Assembly (NCBI RefSeq): GCF_000943545.1
Contig: NZ_JTHP01000001.1
Span: 1 to 64,000, forward strand
DNA length: 64,000 nt
Origin: Paenibacillus terrae
GTDB taxonomy: Bacteria > Bacillota > Bacilli > Paenibacillales > Paenibacillaceae
Direction: 5' to 3'
Shown: positions 52,470 through 61,735 of the stretch, piece after piece
Position numbering within the stretch: position 1 is the first letter of the stretch
Layout of the letters: every line of letters begins with the position of its first letter
Position numbers and translations under genes: made by a program
The notes under the pieces: generated by a model
Told to the model about the DNA's origin: nothing
Database searches by the model: none
Seen by the model: only the letters and a program-made list of their open reading frames with translations

Positions 52470-52649
52470 ATGAATACAGATGAAACGTTAAATCAACAGT
52501 TGGAAGATGCCCGGCAACGATTGCATGATCTGTACAAACAGTATGGTTTCGGACATGCCTGTGTGCTTGAACAGTCTATGTTTTTGGATGAACTGATTAA
52601 TCAGTACAACCGTATGTTTCAGACCAAGAAGCTGACCCAACTGATATAA
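52470..52649 (+). CDS. Spo0E-family aspartyl-phosphate phosphatase
   Basis: A 59-residue protein, start ATG 52470 after TAGGAGGG, with the signature SMFLDELINQYNRMF. It is a close relative of 13315-13497 and lies in the same place relative to an aloR gene. The expected target is Spo0A-P. Confidence 0.88.
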   Translation: MNTDETLNQQLEDARQRLHDLYKQYGFGHACVLEQSMFLDELINQYNRMFQTKKLTQLI

Positions 52650-52880
52650 CCAAGCATCCTCATGCTTTCAGAGCCACATTACCTACACTGTTTTTCTTGC
52701 CTTAGCATGACGCCTGGTTTCGTTCAAGTAAATAAAACAGATGCTGTTTATGCAAAACTATCCCTCCTCTCATCTAACTAGTATAATCATTCTATATAAT
52801 GGCTTTTTTAAAAGAAAAATACAATAACATGTCATAAAATGTAATTAATTTTGGAGTGATAAGGTAAGAGTTAATGCGCA

Positions 52881-53080
52881 TATTAATTTCAAAAACCAAC
52901 CAATGACCAATAAAACCTATCCTTTGACCTAAAGGAAATGGCAATGCAAGCTTGTTAAAAGCTTTGTAAGGTTAGCTATCTAGGAGAGGGGATTCATTTA
53001 TAGGGGATTATTGAACATTTGCGTAGAAAAACAGAAATCGTGTGATATAATTATTATTGAAATAATTACCATTGATAAAA
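52881..53080. repeat. 200-bp non-coding direct repeat, copy 1
   Basis: It matches 57010-57209 with roughly ten differences. It contains hairpins (CTTTGACCTAAAG, AAGCTTgttaAAAGCTT) and an extended -10 like TGTGATATAAT near its end. Confidence 0.9.
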
Positions 53081-53189
53081 AATTTATGTATTTCGATAAT
53101 GCAAGATGTATACACCTCCTATCTACTTCAATAGTGCATAGGAATTTGTATAAATATCATTTAACAAGGTATCTAAGCTACTTGTTTGG

Positions 53190-53330
53190 AGAGGAGTCTT
53201 GGCTGTGAAAATGTAGTAACATACGAAGCAAGATCAATCGAGAGAGTGACCGGGTCAAGGGCAGGGAAAATGCCACCTAAGACCGAATGTGGGCATCAAC
53301 CGGTCAAGAAGGGAGGGGATATAAGTGCCT
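53190..53330 (+). ncRNA. Candidate structured RNA
   Basis: GACCGG (53248) can pair with CCGGTC about 50 bp later, enclosing TGCCAC/GTGGGCA and GGCA/TGCC pairs; it ends in GGGAGGGG. It shares a loose skeleton with about 15650-15723. No known class recognised. Confidence 0.35.
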
Positions 53331-53335
53331 GGATA

Positions 53336-53463
53336 ATGAGATGATGGATCACCTACTTTTTTTCATCATGATCCTTCCAATAAAAAAAATACAAAGGAAA
53401 ATTAAGATCAGTGGGAATAAGTAAAAAGCATCATAAAAACCTATGAAATGGTTGGCTTATAAA
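53336..53463 (-). pseudogene. Relic of small membrane protein (as 55442-55639), C-terminal part
   Basis: The DNA matches the 3' half of the 65-residue ORF at 55442-55639, including the stretch encoding IYFYWKD, but with indels and no start. Confidence 0.65.
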
Positions 53464-53582
53464 AAATGTTTTTAAATGAAAAAAATAGTATATATTGAGT
53501 TTATATCAAAATATATGTTGTTTTTTTCATATGAAAAGCGTACATTTATGGATGTACTTAAAATAGAAAAGGAGGAATTTTT

Positions 53583-54731
53583 ATGAAAATATTAAAGGCT
53601 TCAATGGTTTCGGCCTTGATAGTGAGTCTTGCAGCATTCCCTGTTTCTGCTCTTGCGAATCCCGTTACAGAATCTGCAGATTTGGTAAGCCAATCACTAA
53701 ATGTGACCCATTTTGAAGGCAATAAGGTATCGAGTGACAGGATATCTTCAATTGTTCAAACTGCAAAAGGTGCCCTGCAACAGGAAAAAAACTCGAAAAC
53801 AAGTCTAACAGTAACAAATACAACTTATGATAACACTACATACAATTATGTTACTTTTGATGAACAGCATATTTACTTTTATGAGGAATCAGCTAACTCA
53901 AAGCCTGAGCTTATTATTACAGATAATGATCAAAGTAAAAGCCTTATTAATGAGGTTGCTTCTGAATTGAAGGAAAAAGAACTAAGTTCTAGGGTGACGC
54001 CACAAGTTCAATCTGATTTCATCGATGACGGAGTAGGTGGTAAGATAACAATCTCCCAAACTGGTTCACCTGGAAGTTATCTTAGTACTAAGCTAGCTAT
54101 ACCGACGACTTCTCAAGTTAGTAGTGATTTAGCACGTTATTCTCCTTATAACTATGGAGGATTTGAGTACAGCTCGGGTGCTTCAGGTGGGGTCGGTTCA
54201 TGGGCTGCTGATATGGGTTTATCTTATTATAACAATTTAGGACCTAATTCAAACCAATGGGGATGGAAGCCGATAATTATACTTAAAAAGAAGACACAGC
54301 CTACTAAGGACGGTTGGACTCAATATGCAAGCAATCTATTTCCAGATTCCAATAATTTAGAGGGACAATATAAAAATGGCTACAAGCCCGGAACTGACGC
54401 AATTTTGTATATTTGGTATAATAATGATGGTAAAGTAAGATTGAAAGTTGATGGTACGACTATTAGTCCAACTAGACAAGGTACTACTTTGTCGGATACA
54501 CATAATATTACTATTATCGATTCTAATGCTAGTTGGAATATTCCACAAATATCAGCTTGGAAACTGTTATCAACAGTAGTTTCAAGTGATAATACAGGGA
54601 GAAACAAGGCAATTTATTCTAGTATTAAGATAAATGGTAATGATGTTGCTAATAGTTATTTTTCAACTCCACAAGAGGATCATGCAACTGTAAGTCGTAG
54701 TGGAAACACTGTAACAATTAATGTTCAGTAA
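53583..54731 (+). CDS. Secreted protein of unknown function, possibly YrpD-like
   Basis: A 382-residue exported protein: AAGGAGG ribosome site, signal peptide ending near SALAN (about residue 26), a charged region to about residue 145, then a Gly/Ser/Tyr-rich beta-type domain with GGVGSWAADMGLSYYN and GWKPIIILKKK. The latter recalls B. subtilis YrpD-type proteins, from memory only. It ends with a perfect terminator and is followed by a stalk-domain gene. Confidence 0.7.
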   Translation: MKILKASMVSALIVSLAAFPVSALANPVTESADLVSQSLNVTHFEGNKVSSDRISSIVQTAKGALQQEKNSKTSLTVTNTTYDNTTYNYVTFDEQHIYFYEESANSKPELIITDNDQSKSLINEVASELKEKELSSRVTPQVQSDFIDDGVGGKITISQTGSPGSYLSTKLAIPTTSQVSSDLARYSPYNYGGFEYSSGASGGVGSWAADMGLSYYNNLGPNSNQWGWKPIIILKKKTQPTKDGWTQYASNLFPDSNNLEGQYKNGYKPGTDAILYIWYNNDGKVRLKVDGTTISPTRQGTTLSDTHNITIIDSNASWNIPQISAWKLLSTVVSSDNTGRNKAIYSSIKINGNDVANSYFSTPQEDHATVSRSGNTVTINVQ

Positions 54732-54750
54732 GTGTTTTTAACTAATACAT

Positions 54751-54790
54751 TTTGTGGCATTAGATACTCGCTAATGCCACAAAATTTTTT
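54751..54790 (+). terminator. Terminator between two secreted-protein genes
   Basis: The perfect arms TTTTGTGGCATTAG / CTAATGCCACAAAA are followed by TTTTTT. It lies 16 bp before the next start, so it may attenuate that gene. Confidence 0.9.
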
Positions 54791-54806
54791 GGGAGGTTTG
54801 AGAGGA

Positions 54807-55265
54807 ATGAGAATAAAAAAAATGTTACCTGTACTAACGCTCTTGATGACGTTAATGTTAGCGGGTACTAGTATGGTCCATGCATCATTGGAAAAACCTG
54901 ATGTCTATGTAAATAATCAAAAGTTGGATATATCTGCTGGAATGGGATCAGCAGGAGTTACTTATGTTCCTTTTAGACCCATCTTTGAAAAATTCAATAT
55001 GAAAGTAACTTGGGACAAAGACAAAAAGTCAGTAACTGCAACTAATGGAAGCACAACTATTGTATTAACGCACAATTCTTATGAGGCATACGTCAATGGA
55101 AAAAAAGAGAAGTTAATAGCTCCTCCGTTTCTTGATCCTACTGATGGACTTTTCAATGTAAATCTACGTTTTGTAGCTGAAACCTTGGGCGCAAAAGTCA
55201 CTTGGGCAAAAAAGGGGAATGATGCTGCAATATATATTGAGGACTCAAATATAAATAAAAATTAA
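54807..55265 (+). CDS. Secreted stalk-domain (copper-amine-oxidase-N-like) protein
   Basis: A 152-residue protein; the ATG at 54807 with AGAGGA and GGGAGG upstream is preferred over a TTG/ATG frame from 54732 that would run through the terminator. The signal peptide ends near MVHAS. The body is one stalk domain (VTYVPFRPIFEKFNMKVTWD, LRFVAETLGAKVTWA). It is likely cell-surface associated; partner unknown. Confidence 0.75.
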   Translation: MRIKKMLPVLTLLMTLMLAGTSMVHASLEKPDVYVNNQKLDISAGMGSAGVTYVPFRPIFEKFNMKVTWDKDKKSVTATNGSTTIVLTHNSYEAYVNGKKEKLIAPPFLDPTDGLFNVNLRFVAETLGAKVTWAKKGNDAAIYIEDSNINKN

Positions 55266-55369
55266 TTGAGTATGCGATCACTATTAAATTTATCAAACGA
55301 ACTGAAATCCTTTAAAATAAGGGTTTTTCTTTATTTGCGGTAATATGAAAAAGTATTAACTTTATGTAA

Positions 55370-55402
55370 GGAAGAATCCTGCAGGGTTCTTCCCTTTTTC
55401 TG
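55370..55402 (+). terminator. Terminator GGAAGAATCC/GGGTTCTTCC
   Basis: The hairpin with a CTTTTT tail recurs at 58648-58678 as part of a duplicated block. Confidence 0.8.
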
Positions 55403-55441
55403 TGAAAATCTAAACGCTCAGATGAATCTGAACTATACACT

Positions 55442-55639
55442 CTACTTTATCTCTCTGGATGATCTACTTTTCTCATCATGATCCTTCCAATAAAAATAAA
55501 TACAAAGAAAAATTAAGATCAGTGGGAATAAGTAAAAAGCATCATTAAATCCTGCGGAATGGGTGACTCTTAAATAGTATAAAAGCCAAAACATAGACAT
55601 GCTTGATATTAAAGCAATGGTACCGCTTAGGGAATACAT
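55442..55639 (-). CDS. Small two-segment membrane protein, candidate immunity protein
   Basis: A 65-residue protein with two hydrophobic segments (about 5-23 and 35-51) and a basic/acidic tail (KDHDEKSRSSREIK). The ribosome site is AAAGGAGAG. Two truncated copies lie at 53336-53463 and 58678-58815 in the same orientation, each next to secreted-protein genes. The repeated pattern suggests a self-protection gene; function inferred only. Confidence 0.6.
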   Translation of the reverse strand: MYSLSGTIALISSMSMFWLLYYLRVTHSAGFNDAFYLFPLILIFLCIYFYWKDHDEKSRSSREIK

Positions 55640-55733
55640 GTATATCTCTCCTTTATGAAGTGTGATAAAACGCCTGTAAAACAGATGTTAATGTTATCAT
55701 TATAATGTAAATATATGACGAGAAGGAAATATC

Positions 55734-56243
55734 ATGAAAAAAATAGCGATTATTATTTCTGCTTTACTGCTTTTTGTTGTAGGTACACCTAACATTTACG
55801 CAGCACAAAATGATGCAGCAGTACCTCATCCTGATAAGATTTCGGCGAATATATCCACTACAGCGTCCCAAGATGCTGGTACAACAACTACTAATGACCA
55901 TGTCATAACTCGGCAAAGATCAAGAGATGTTTTTAATGACACGTTCGACAGAAAGGATCCGGTATCACGTTTTGTATTAGATCGTGGATACGGGCATCTT
56001 GAAATTTATGTGAAAAACAAAGGTAATTCAACCATTACTTTTAGCCTGGTGCATACGGATAGTGGAAAACAATACATTACTAAGAGAGTGGGCGCTGGTG
56101 GTGAATTGTCCTGGAAAAGCTTAGATTCTTTTTCACAAGGGCTACGCTCAGGAAATTATGAAATACAATGGAGAGCTGGCGGCGACGTTGTGCGTGTCTC
56201 AACATGGGGTGTGTCAGGTCAATACCCGAAAGATATTAGCTAA
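55734..56243 (+). CDS. Small secreted protein, paralogue 1
   Basis: A 169-residue exported protein with signal peptide (ending near NIYAA) and a spacer that shares TASQDAGTTTTNDHVIT with the next gene. The C-terminal 100 residues are a beta-rich domain ending IQWRAGGDVVRVSTWGVSGQ. No family recognised. It has AGAAGGAAAT before the ATG. It faces away from the membrane-protein gene 55442-55639. Confidence 0.7.
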   Translation: MKKIAIIISALLLFVVGTPNIYAAQNDAAVPHPDKISANISTTASQDAGTTTTNDHVITRQRSRDVFNDTFDRKDPVSRFVLDRGYGHLEIYVKNKGNSTITFSLVHTDSGKQYITKRVGAGGELSWKSLDSFSQGLRSGNYEIQWRAGGDVVRVSTWGVSGQYPKDIS

Positions 56244-56386
56244 TAAAACAAAAAATTCGGTAGTTGTATAATACAAAGATTTATTGTTAAGTAAAACGCG
56301 ACAAGCGAAGCAAAAAGGAAAGCTTCAGGCCATTCGGTCCAAAGCTTTCCTTGCTTAGTTTATCTAAATACAAGGAGAAATAATCT

Positions 56387-56899
56387 ATGAAAAAGAACAA
56401 ATTATTGATTGCATCAGCCTTATCTGTTAGTTTGCTGGGGGCTGTTGCCATACCAAGTGCAATTTTTGCGGATTCAGATGTAACTGATTCTGCAAATATC
56501 CCCACTACTGCGACCCAAGATGCTGGTACAACAACTACTAGTGACCATGTCATAACTCCTCAGAGCGTGGGGAATTCTTTTAACTTTACTGTAGGGGGAA
56601 GTGCAACTGCACCGGGTAGCTTCGAGGTTCCTAAGGGTTTTGGGCATGTTAAATTGCGCATTAGGAACTATGCTAATGCCCCGGTTGACTTTACTGTACA
56701 GCACAACGATTCTGGCAAAGTGTATGTTGACGGCCAGACAGTCAGAAAAAACAGTGAAACTGTTTGGAGAAGTACCGATGCAGGAATTTCGGACGGCTTG
56801 CGTTCTGGACGATATACAATTCAGTTCCGCGGTGGTACAAACAAAGTTAATGTGGAAATTTGGGGCGTAGCCGGTTCATTGCCTTCGGACGCAAAATAA
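56387..56899 (+). CDS. Small secreted protein, paralogue 2
   Basis: A 170-residue exported protein, start after CAAGGAG; signal peptide ends near AIFAD. It is related to the preceding protein over its whole length (TATQDAGTTTTSDHVIT spacer, SGRYTIQFRGGTNKVNVEIWG end). Tandem duplication is evident. The beta-sandwich-like domain could bind ligand or membrane; unknown. Confidence 0.7.
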   Translation: MKKNKLLIASALSVSLLGAVAIPSAIFADSDVTDSANIPTTATQDAGTTTTSDHVITPQSVGNSFNFTVGGSATAPGSFEVPKGFGHVKLRIRNYANAPVDFTVQHNDSGKVYVDGQTVRKNSETVWRSTDAGISDGLRSGRYTIQFRGGTNKVNVEIWGVAGSLPSDAK

Positions 56900-56913
56900 T
56901 AGCTGACCTAAAC

Positions 56914-56950
56914 AAAGAAAGCTCTGGGCCTCAGGTCTGGAGCTTCTTTG
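56914..56950 (+). terminator. Terminator after paralogue 2
   Basis: AAAGAAAGCTC / GAGCTTCTTT arms with a 13-base loop. Confidence 0.65.
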
Positions 56951-57009
56951 CTAAAGTGAATGTTAAATGTCTGTTTAATAGAGAAAGTGTTCATACTGTC
57001 TATAATATA

Positions 57010-57209
57010 TATTAATTTCAAAAACCAACCAATCACCAATAAAATCTATCCTTTGACCTAAAGGAAATGGCAATTCAAGCTTGTTAAAAGCTTTGGAGGG
57101 TTAGCTATCTAGGAGAGGGGATTCATTTATAGGGGATTATTGAACATTTGCGTAGAAAAACAGAAATCGTGTGATATAATTATTATTGAAATAATTACCA
57201 TTTATAAAA
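57010..57209. repeat. 200-bp non-coding direct repeat, copy 2
   Basis: It is the second copy of 52881-53080. It ends 182 bp upstream of the secreted protein at 57392, so it likely contains that gene's promoter. Confidence 0.9.
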
Positions 57210-57391
57210 GATTATAATAACAATGCAATATATTTATAATGTGGTTTCATATGCAATTTTCTTCACTCTACTTTTTGCTCGATTACATAAGATTACATAC
57301 TCACATGTTTATTAGCGTTGTTAGTCGCTTTTTTTGTGATTTTCTATGCAAAAAAAGTTTCTATAAAATAATATTATTGGAGGAATAATCT

Positions 57392-58123
57392 ATGAAAAAG
57401 AAAAGTATTGCAATGTTTGCTCTATCAGTAGCTCTATTTTCTGTTCCAGTTGTATCTGTTGCAAATGCTGAGGTAACTAATTCTAATATTGCTGTTAGTG
57501 AGTCAGCTACTTCACAGCCCGAAGTAGTTAAAGCCTACATAACTACAGAGAGTGGTTTGGAAGAAATCTCGTTAAATGAGTATCAAAAACTCCTTTCTCA
57601 AGAACAGCCACAGACAGTCACAGCTCAAGTTTATGATAGCGAAAATAGGATTAGCCCAATGGCTGATACTGGCCTTGACTTTGTTTCTAAGCGTAAATTA
57701 ATTCAGTCCTTATATTATCCTAGCCAATTACAAGTAGATCAGAAAACCGATATAACTGACTATATTAAAAATTCAAGTAAAACTACCACATTAACGCAAA
57801 TGGTAGGTTGGTCAAAAAGTTTTTCGTGGAGTGCGAATATGACCATTTCCACTAAATGGAATGACGCAGTAACTCAAGTTCTAGGAGGTGGCTGGTCGAC
57901 TACTGAAACCCATCTTTATAATAGTTCTCTAACTGTTAAGCCTGGATATCAAGCGAAACTACAATTCACCCCTATTTATAAAGTACTTACAGGGGACCTA
58001 GTTGGTTATAATTATGTGGGCACGGTATTAGAGCGTATCAAAAATGTTACCATTAAATCACCTGTTAAACTTGCGGGTGGTAAAGTACAAGGTGTAGTCA
58101 CAGTAGTAGAAAGAAGGCTCTAG
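57392..58123 (+). CDS. Secreted protein, candidate aerolysin-like beta-pore toxin
   Basis: A 243-residue exported protein with TTGGAGGAA before the ATG and a signal peptide ending near VANAE. The second half has alternating Ser/Thr-rich strands (WSKSFSWSANMTISTKW, GWSTTETHLYNSSLTV) followed by KPGYQAKLQFTPIYKV, the order seen in aerolysin/ETX-MTX2 pore-forming proteins. The family call is inference from pattern. A small membrane protein is encoded convergently 31 bp away. Confidence 0.65.
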   Translation: MKKKSIAMFALSVALFSVPVVSVANAEVTNSNIAVSESATSQPEVVKAYITTESGLEEISLNEYQKLLSQEQPQTVTAQVYDSENRISPMADTGLDFVSKRKLIQSLYYPSQLQVDQKTDITDYIKNSSKTTTLTQMVGWSKSFSWSANMTISTKWNDAVTQVLGGGWSTTETHLYNSSLTVKPGYQAKLQFTPIYKVLTGDLVGYNYVGTVLERIKNVTIKSPVKLAGGKVQGVVTVVERRL

Positions 58124-58142
58124 TACTTTAAGTTATAATGTA

Positions 58143-58174
58143 AAAGAAGAAGGCCTAGGCCTTCTTCTTTTTTT
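58143..58174. terminator. Bidirectional terminator
   Basis: The palindrome AAGAAGAAGGCC/GGCCTTCTTCTT is followed by T's; it also encodes the Lys-rich end of the convergent gene. Confidence 0.85.
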
Positions 58175-58373
58175 TCAAATATCCATATTCACTTATAATT
58201 AAGTAAGCTACTCCAATAATCAAAGCCATTACGGCAAAAACTTTTAAAGAACCAAACGGAGCATAAAAAGGATTTAACTGCCCGGCTCCTATAATTGCTG
58301 CACAAAGATAATAAGAAGAATACAACATAGCAGATATAAAACAAAATATTGTTCCTGTCACAGCCCTATTCAT
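58155..58373 (-). CDS. Small two-segment membrane protein, candidate immunity protein
   Basis: A 72-residue protein with two hydrophobic segments and a Lys-rich tail. The ATG at 58373 follows AAAGGAGGATG; the longer frame from 58415 lacks a site. It shares its terminator with the secreted protein gene, the same arrangement as 39005/39738. Confidence 0.65.
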   Translation of the reverse strand: MNRAVTGTIFCFISAMLYSSYYLCAAIIGAGQLNPFYAPFGSLKVFAVMALIIGVAYLIISEYGYLKKKKKA

Positions 58374-59020
58374 TGTTTGTTCATCCTCCTTTATAATATT
58401 TTGAAATCTGTCCAAAAAATATAAACATGATTATTATAATCCAAAAAGTTACACACATCAACTTTTGGAGATTATCAGTAGTCCTCACACCTATTGACCC
58501 TCTCAATCATCCTGACAGAATCAAAACGAAGGATGGATTGTTTGTAAAAAAACTTCAGTCAAAATGAAGTAGTTTATGGTCAGTCAACAGATGAGGAAAC
58601 GCAAGAGAGGATCATCTACAAGAAAAAAGATGGAACCTTGCTACTGTGTAAGGAAGAATCCTACGGGGTTCTTCCTTTCAGTGGGAATAAGTAAAAAGCA
58701 TCATTATAGCCTACAGAATGGCTGACTCTCAAATCGTATAAAAGCCAAAACATGGACATGCTTGCGATCAAGGCTATAGTGCCACTTATTGAATATATGT
58801 ATATTTCTCCTTTCAATTCCGATTTCATGTTTACGAAGAGAAGAGGTAGGCTTTATTTCTTATGTATATCCGTTCTACTTCATTTGCGATGATGAAACTG
58901 GAAGAATATTTAAGTAATAGCCTCAATTCAGCGTCCAAAATGGGCTATAGTCTCTATAATGCTTTTTTAATTTCATGTAAAATGTAATGATTACCAAATT
59001 GGACAGCGATGGAGGGAAAC
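58374..59020. other. Intergenic region with relics
   Basis: No intact gene. It holds a copy of the GGAAGAATCC hairpin at 58648-58678 fused to the membrane-protein relic 58678-58815. Confidence 0.6.
58678..58815 (-). pseudogene. Relic of small membrane protein (as 55442-55639), N-terminal part
   Basis: It matches the 5' two-thirds of 55442-55639. The start codon is ATA instead of ATG and the C-terminal part is missing. Confidence 0.7.
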
Positions 59021-61573
59021 ATGAAGGATTTGAAAGATCGTTTACATACGATCCGCCAAGAGCAGAGCAAGCTGCTTAAGGAATACCAGACGTTAATTGC
59101 GGACTATGAAGCCTCGGATGTCATTCTGGAGAATGAGGTGCTACGGAAGAAATTTGAGGATGTTCAGGCCCGCTGCCTTCGTCTGGAAGAACGGGTACAA
59201 CATATTGAGCAGGAAAATGGAAAGCTGCGCACGGCGTTGACGGAGCAAATGCTGAGCGAGAAGGCCAATATGATCCGCATCTCGCGTGAAAAGCTGGAAA
59301 CCTATTTTGCTTCCAGAACAGCAGAAGGGACGAACCGATTGACTGCCTTTGAGTACGGGGCTAAAAATCGTGTAGACCAGCTTATTCAGCAAAGCACTCA
59401 TGAGCTTAAAGAGGATCAGGACGAGATCGTGGCCAGATTGCGGCAGTTCGCGGAGGAAATCCGTGATCGGATCATGGAGCAACGCCGACGCTTCCAAGAG
59501 GCTGAGCAAAACTTGCTTCATCATACGGCGAACGGGCTGGATCAGCTTCAAGAAGAAGAAATCAGCGAAGAAACGATGCAAAAGCGCATGAAGCAGAATC
59601 AGTTCGAAATGAAGCTGGGCTTGAACTGGATCAACAAGCTGGGGATTTTGCTCATTATTTTAGGCGTAGGAGCTGCCTTTAAATATTCATATTCCAACTG
59701 GTTTACAGGAAATATGAAGGGCGTAGCCTTCTTTCTGTTAGGAGCGCTGATGCTGGGCGGCGGCGAGTGGTTGTACCGCAAACAGAAGCAGACCTTTGCG
59801 CTCGGAATATTGGGCGGCGGTATTTCGGTGCTGTACGGGTCGATTTTTTACAGCTACTTCTTACTGGAAATTATAGGGATGTATACAGGCATTGGTCTAT
59901 CCGTGCTGGTTACAGTGACTGCTGTGCTGCTGTCGTTAAGGTATGAATCCCGAACGATTTGTTCTTTTGGATTGGTAGGGGGATATCTCCCGTTGTTTTC
60001 CTACATGGCGGCGAACGGGCTGGAAGGGAACTCGGTTTACATCGCCATGGGCTACCTGTTCCTGCTGAACCTGCTGATTCTGCTTGTATCCTTCCGCAAA
60101 CGCTGGGTCGTCGTGCAATATATCAGCTTTCTGCTGAATACACCCCTGATGATTGTACTGGTATGGTTGTCGGATAGCACGACTGCAAGCATGTTGTATG
60201 CAGTTATTACATTTGCAATGTACCTCGGGATGACGCTCTGGGTGCCGTTCCGATTAAAAGAAAAGCTATCCTGGCTGGATTTCTCCCTGCTGGCTCTGAA
60301 CACAGTCGTAAGCTGTACCGTGCTGTACTCTCTGTTCGACGATGCGGGCCTGGATGATTACAAAGGCTTGCTGGCACTCGTCTTTTGCCTGGTGTATGGG
60401 GGCTTGGCGCAATGGGTCAGCAGATTTATTCCGGAAGAGAAACAGACAAAGGTATTGTTTTATGCCACCTCCTTGACCTTCGCCATTCTAATGGTTCCGT
60501 TCCAGTTTGGAGTCAAATGGCTGTCGATGGGCTGGCTAATCGAGTCCGTTCTCCTGACGTTGTATGGAAACCGTTATCGGTTGAAGGAATTGGAGCGGGC
60601 GGGCTGGGGCATTTTATTACTGTGTCTGGGTGCTTTCTTTTTCGTCGATTTTCCTATATATCTGCTGTCGGGATTTGAGACGGATTATTTTGGGCTCAAA
60701 TACACGCTCATTACGCTGGGGATGCTGATCGTTACCGTCTTTTATGCGATTCAATTCGGCCGTCCAGATGCATTCAAAAACATTCGTCTGTACGAGATGC
60801 GTATCATGCAGGGTTTTAAATATGTGACGCTGGTGAACGTGTATGGTTATTTGCTGTATGAAGCCGGGCACTGGTATAACATCATCGTACCCGAAGGATT
60901 CACACACTATTCCTTTTACAAAGCGCTGTTGTACACCTGTGTATCGCTGGTTTTGGCTTACTCCTTGCCTAAAGTGAAGCTGCTGTATGATCAAGTGATT
61001 AAATACTACAGCTTGGTGCTGTATGTCATCGGCTATGCGTTGGGGCTGCTGGTTACCGTGGCCATTCCAACCTTGCATGACAATTATGCGCAAAATACGG
61101 CTGCCGATTATGTGGCGTTGGTGGTGCTGGCTGCCTTCAATGTCCTGGTATTTTTCAGCAGCAGGGATTTCCTGAACGCACTGATGACCCGACATTATCG
61201 AAGCACGGAGCTGTATCCCGTTATCATGGGCGTATATTTGCTGGGTGTGATTACCGCATTCCTCGGGGTTCAGTTCCGTCTGGGAGATGCCGGGCTTGTA
61301 TTCAGTTTGATGTATCTGTTGCTGGCCATTTTGTATATTGTCTATGGTTTCCGTAAACGGGTGGTCTACATTCGCAGATTTGGTCTGGGACTAACTTTGT
61401 TATCGACAGGTAAGCTGCTGCTGTATGACCTGCATCTGTTAACGACGGGAAGCACCATCGTAGCTTACTTCTCTTTTGGTGTGATATTGTTGGCGATTTC
61501 GTATATTTATCAAAAAGTATCGAATCGCATGGGAGAGGCCATTATAAAGAAGGATGTTGAAGGAAAAATGTAG
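59021..61573 (+). CDS. Large polytopic membrane protein, DUF2339-like
   Basis: About 850 residues. The first ~190 are a cytoplasmic coiled coil (repeated Glu/Gln/Arg heptads), followed by more than twenty hydrophobic segments to the end, with the early LNWINKLGILLIILGVGAAFKYS segment (given in part) typical of DUF2339 proteins. Function unknown. The ATG at 59021 follows GATGGAGGG; a codon at 59009 is inside that site. Single gene. Confidence 0.82.
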   Translation: MKDLKDRLHTIRQEQSKLLKEYQTLIADYEASDVILENEVLRKKFEDVQARCLRLEERVQHIEQENGKLRTALTEQMLSEKANMIRISREKLETYFASRTAEGTNRLTAFEYGAKNRVDQLIQQSTHELKEDQDEIVARLRQFAEEIRDRIMEQRRRFQEAEQNLLHHTANGLDQLQEEEISEETMQKRMKQNQFEMKLGLNWINKLGILLIILGVGAAFKYSYSNWFTGNMKGVAFFLLGALMLGGGEWLYRKQKQTFALGILGGGISVLYGSIFYSYFLLEIIGMYTGIGLSVLVTVTAVLLSLRYESRTICSFGLVGGYLPLFSYMAANGLEGNSVYIAMGYLFLLNLLILLVSFRKRWVVVQYISFLLNTPLMIVLVWLSDSTTASMLYAVITFAMYLGMTLWVPFRLKEKLSWLDFSLLALNTVVSCTVLYSLFDDAGLDDYKGLLALVFCLVYGGLAQWVSRFIPEEKQTKVLFYATSLTFAILMVPFQFGVKWLSMGWLIESVLLTLYGNRYRLKELERAGWGILLLCLGAFFFVDFPIYLLSGFETDYFGLKYTLITLGMLIVTVFYAIQFGRPDAFKNIRLYEMRIMQGFKYVTLVNVYGYLLYEAGHWYNIIVPEGFTHYSFYKALLYTCVSLVLAYSLPKVKLLYDQVIKYYSLVLYVIGYALGLLVTVAIPTLHDNYAQNTAADYVALVVLAAFNVLVFFSSRDFLNALMTRHYRSTELYPVIMGVYLLGVITAFLGVQFRLGDAGLVFSLMYLLLAILYIVYGFRKRVVYIRRFGLGLTLLSTGKLLLYDLHLLTTGSTIVAYFSFGVILLAISYIYQKVSNRMGEAIIKKDVEGKM

Positions 61574-61735
61574 TTTTTTGTAGGATTATATAGATATCCG
61601 ACAATATGAAAATAAATTCGATAATAGTGAGAAATTTTGTATGACCTTACATCCTACTTACGCTATAATGAGTAAAAATTATTTATGTACGCATGCTTAT
61701 GTTTATGCGGAAGTAGAGAGAATGAGGGGGATACA

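Larger units (their letters stand above)
52650..53582. other. Long intergenic region with repeat and relics
   Basis: No supported gene. It holds repeat block 52881-53080, a candidate structured RNA at about 53190-53330, and a relic of a small membrane protein at 53336-53463. Confidence 0.6.

Noticed and set aside
53011-53208. 65-codon ORF in the intergenic region
   Set aside because: It begins inside the 200-bp repeat, has no ribosome site, and the frame is not kept in the second repeat copy.
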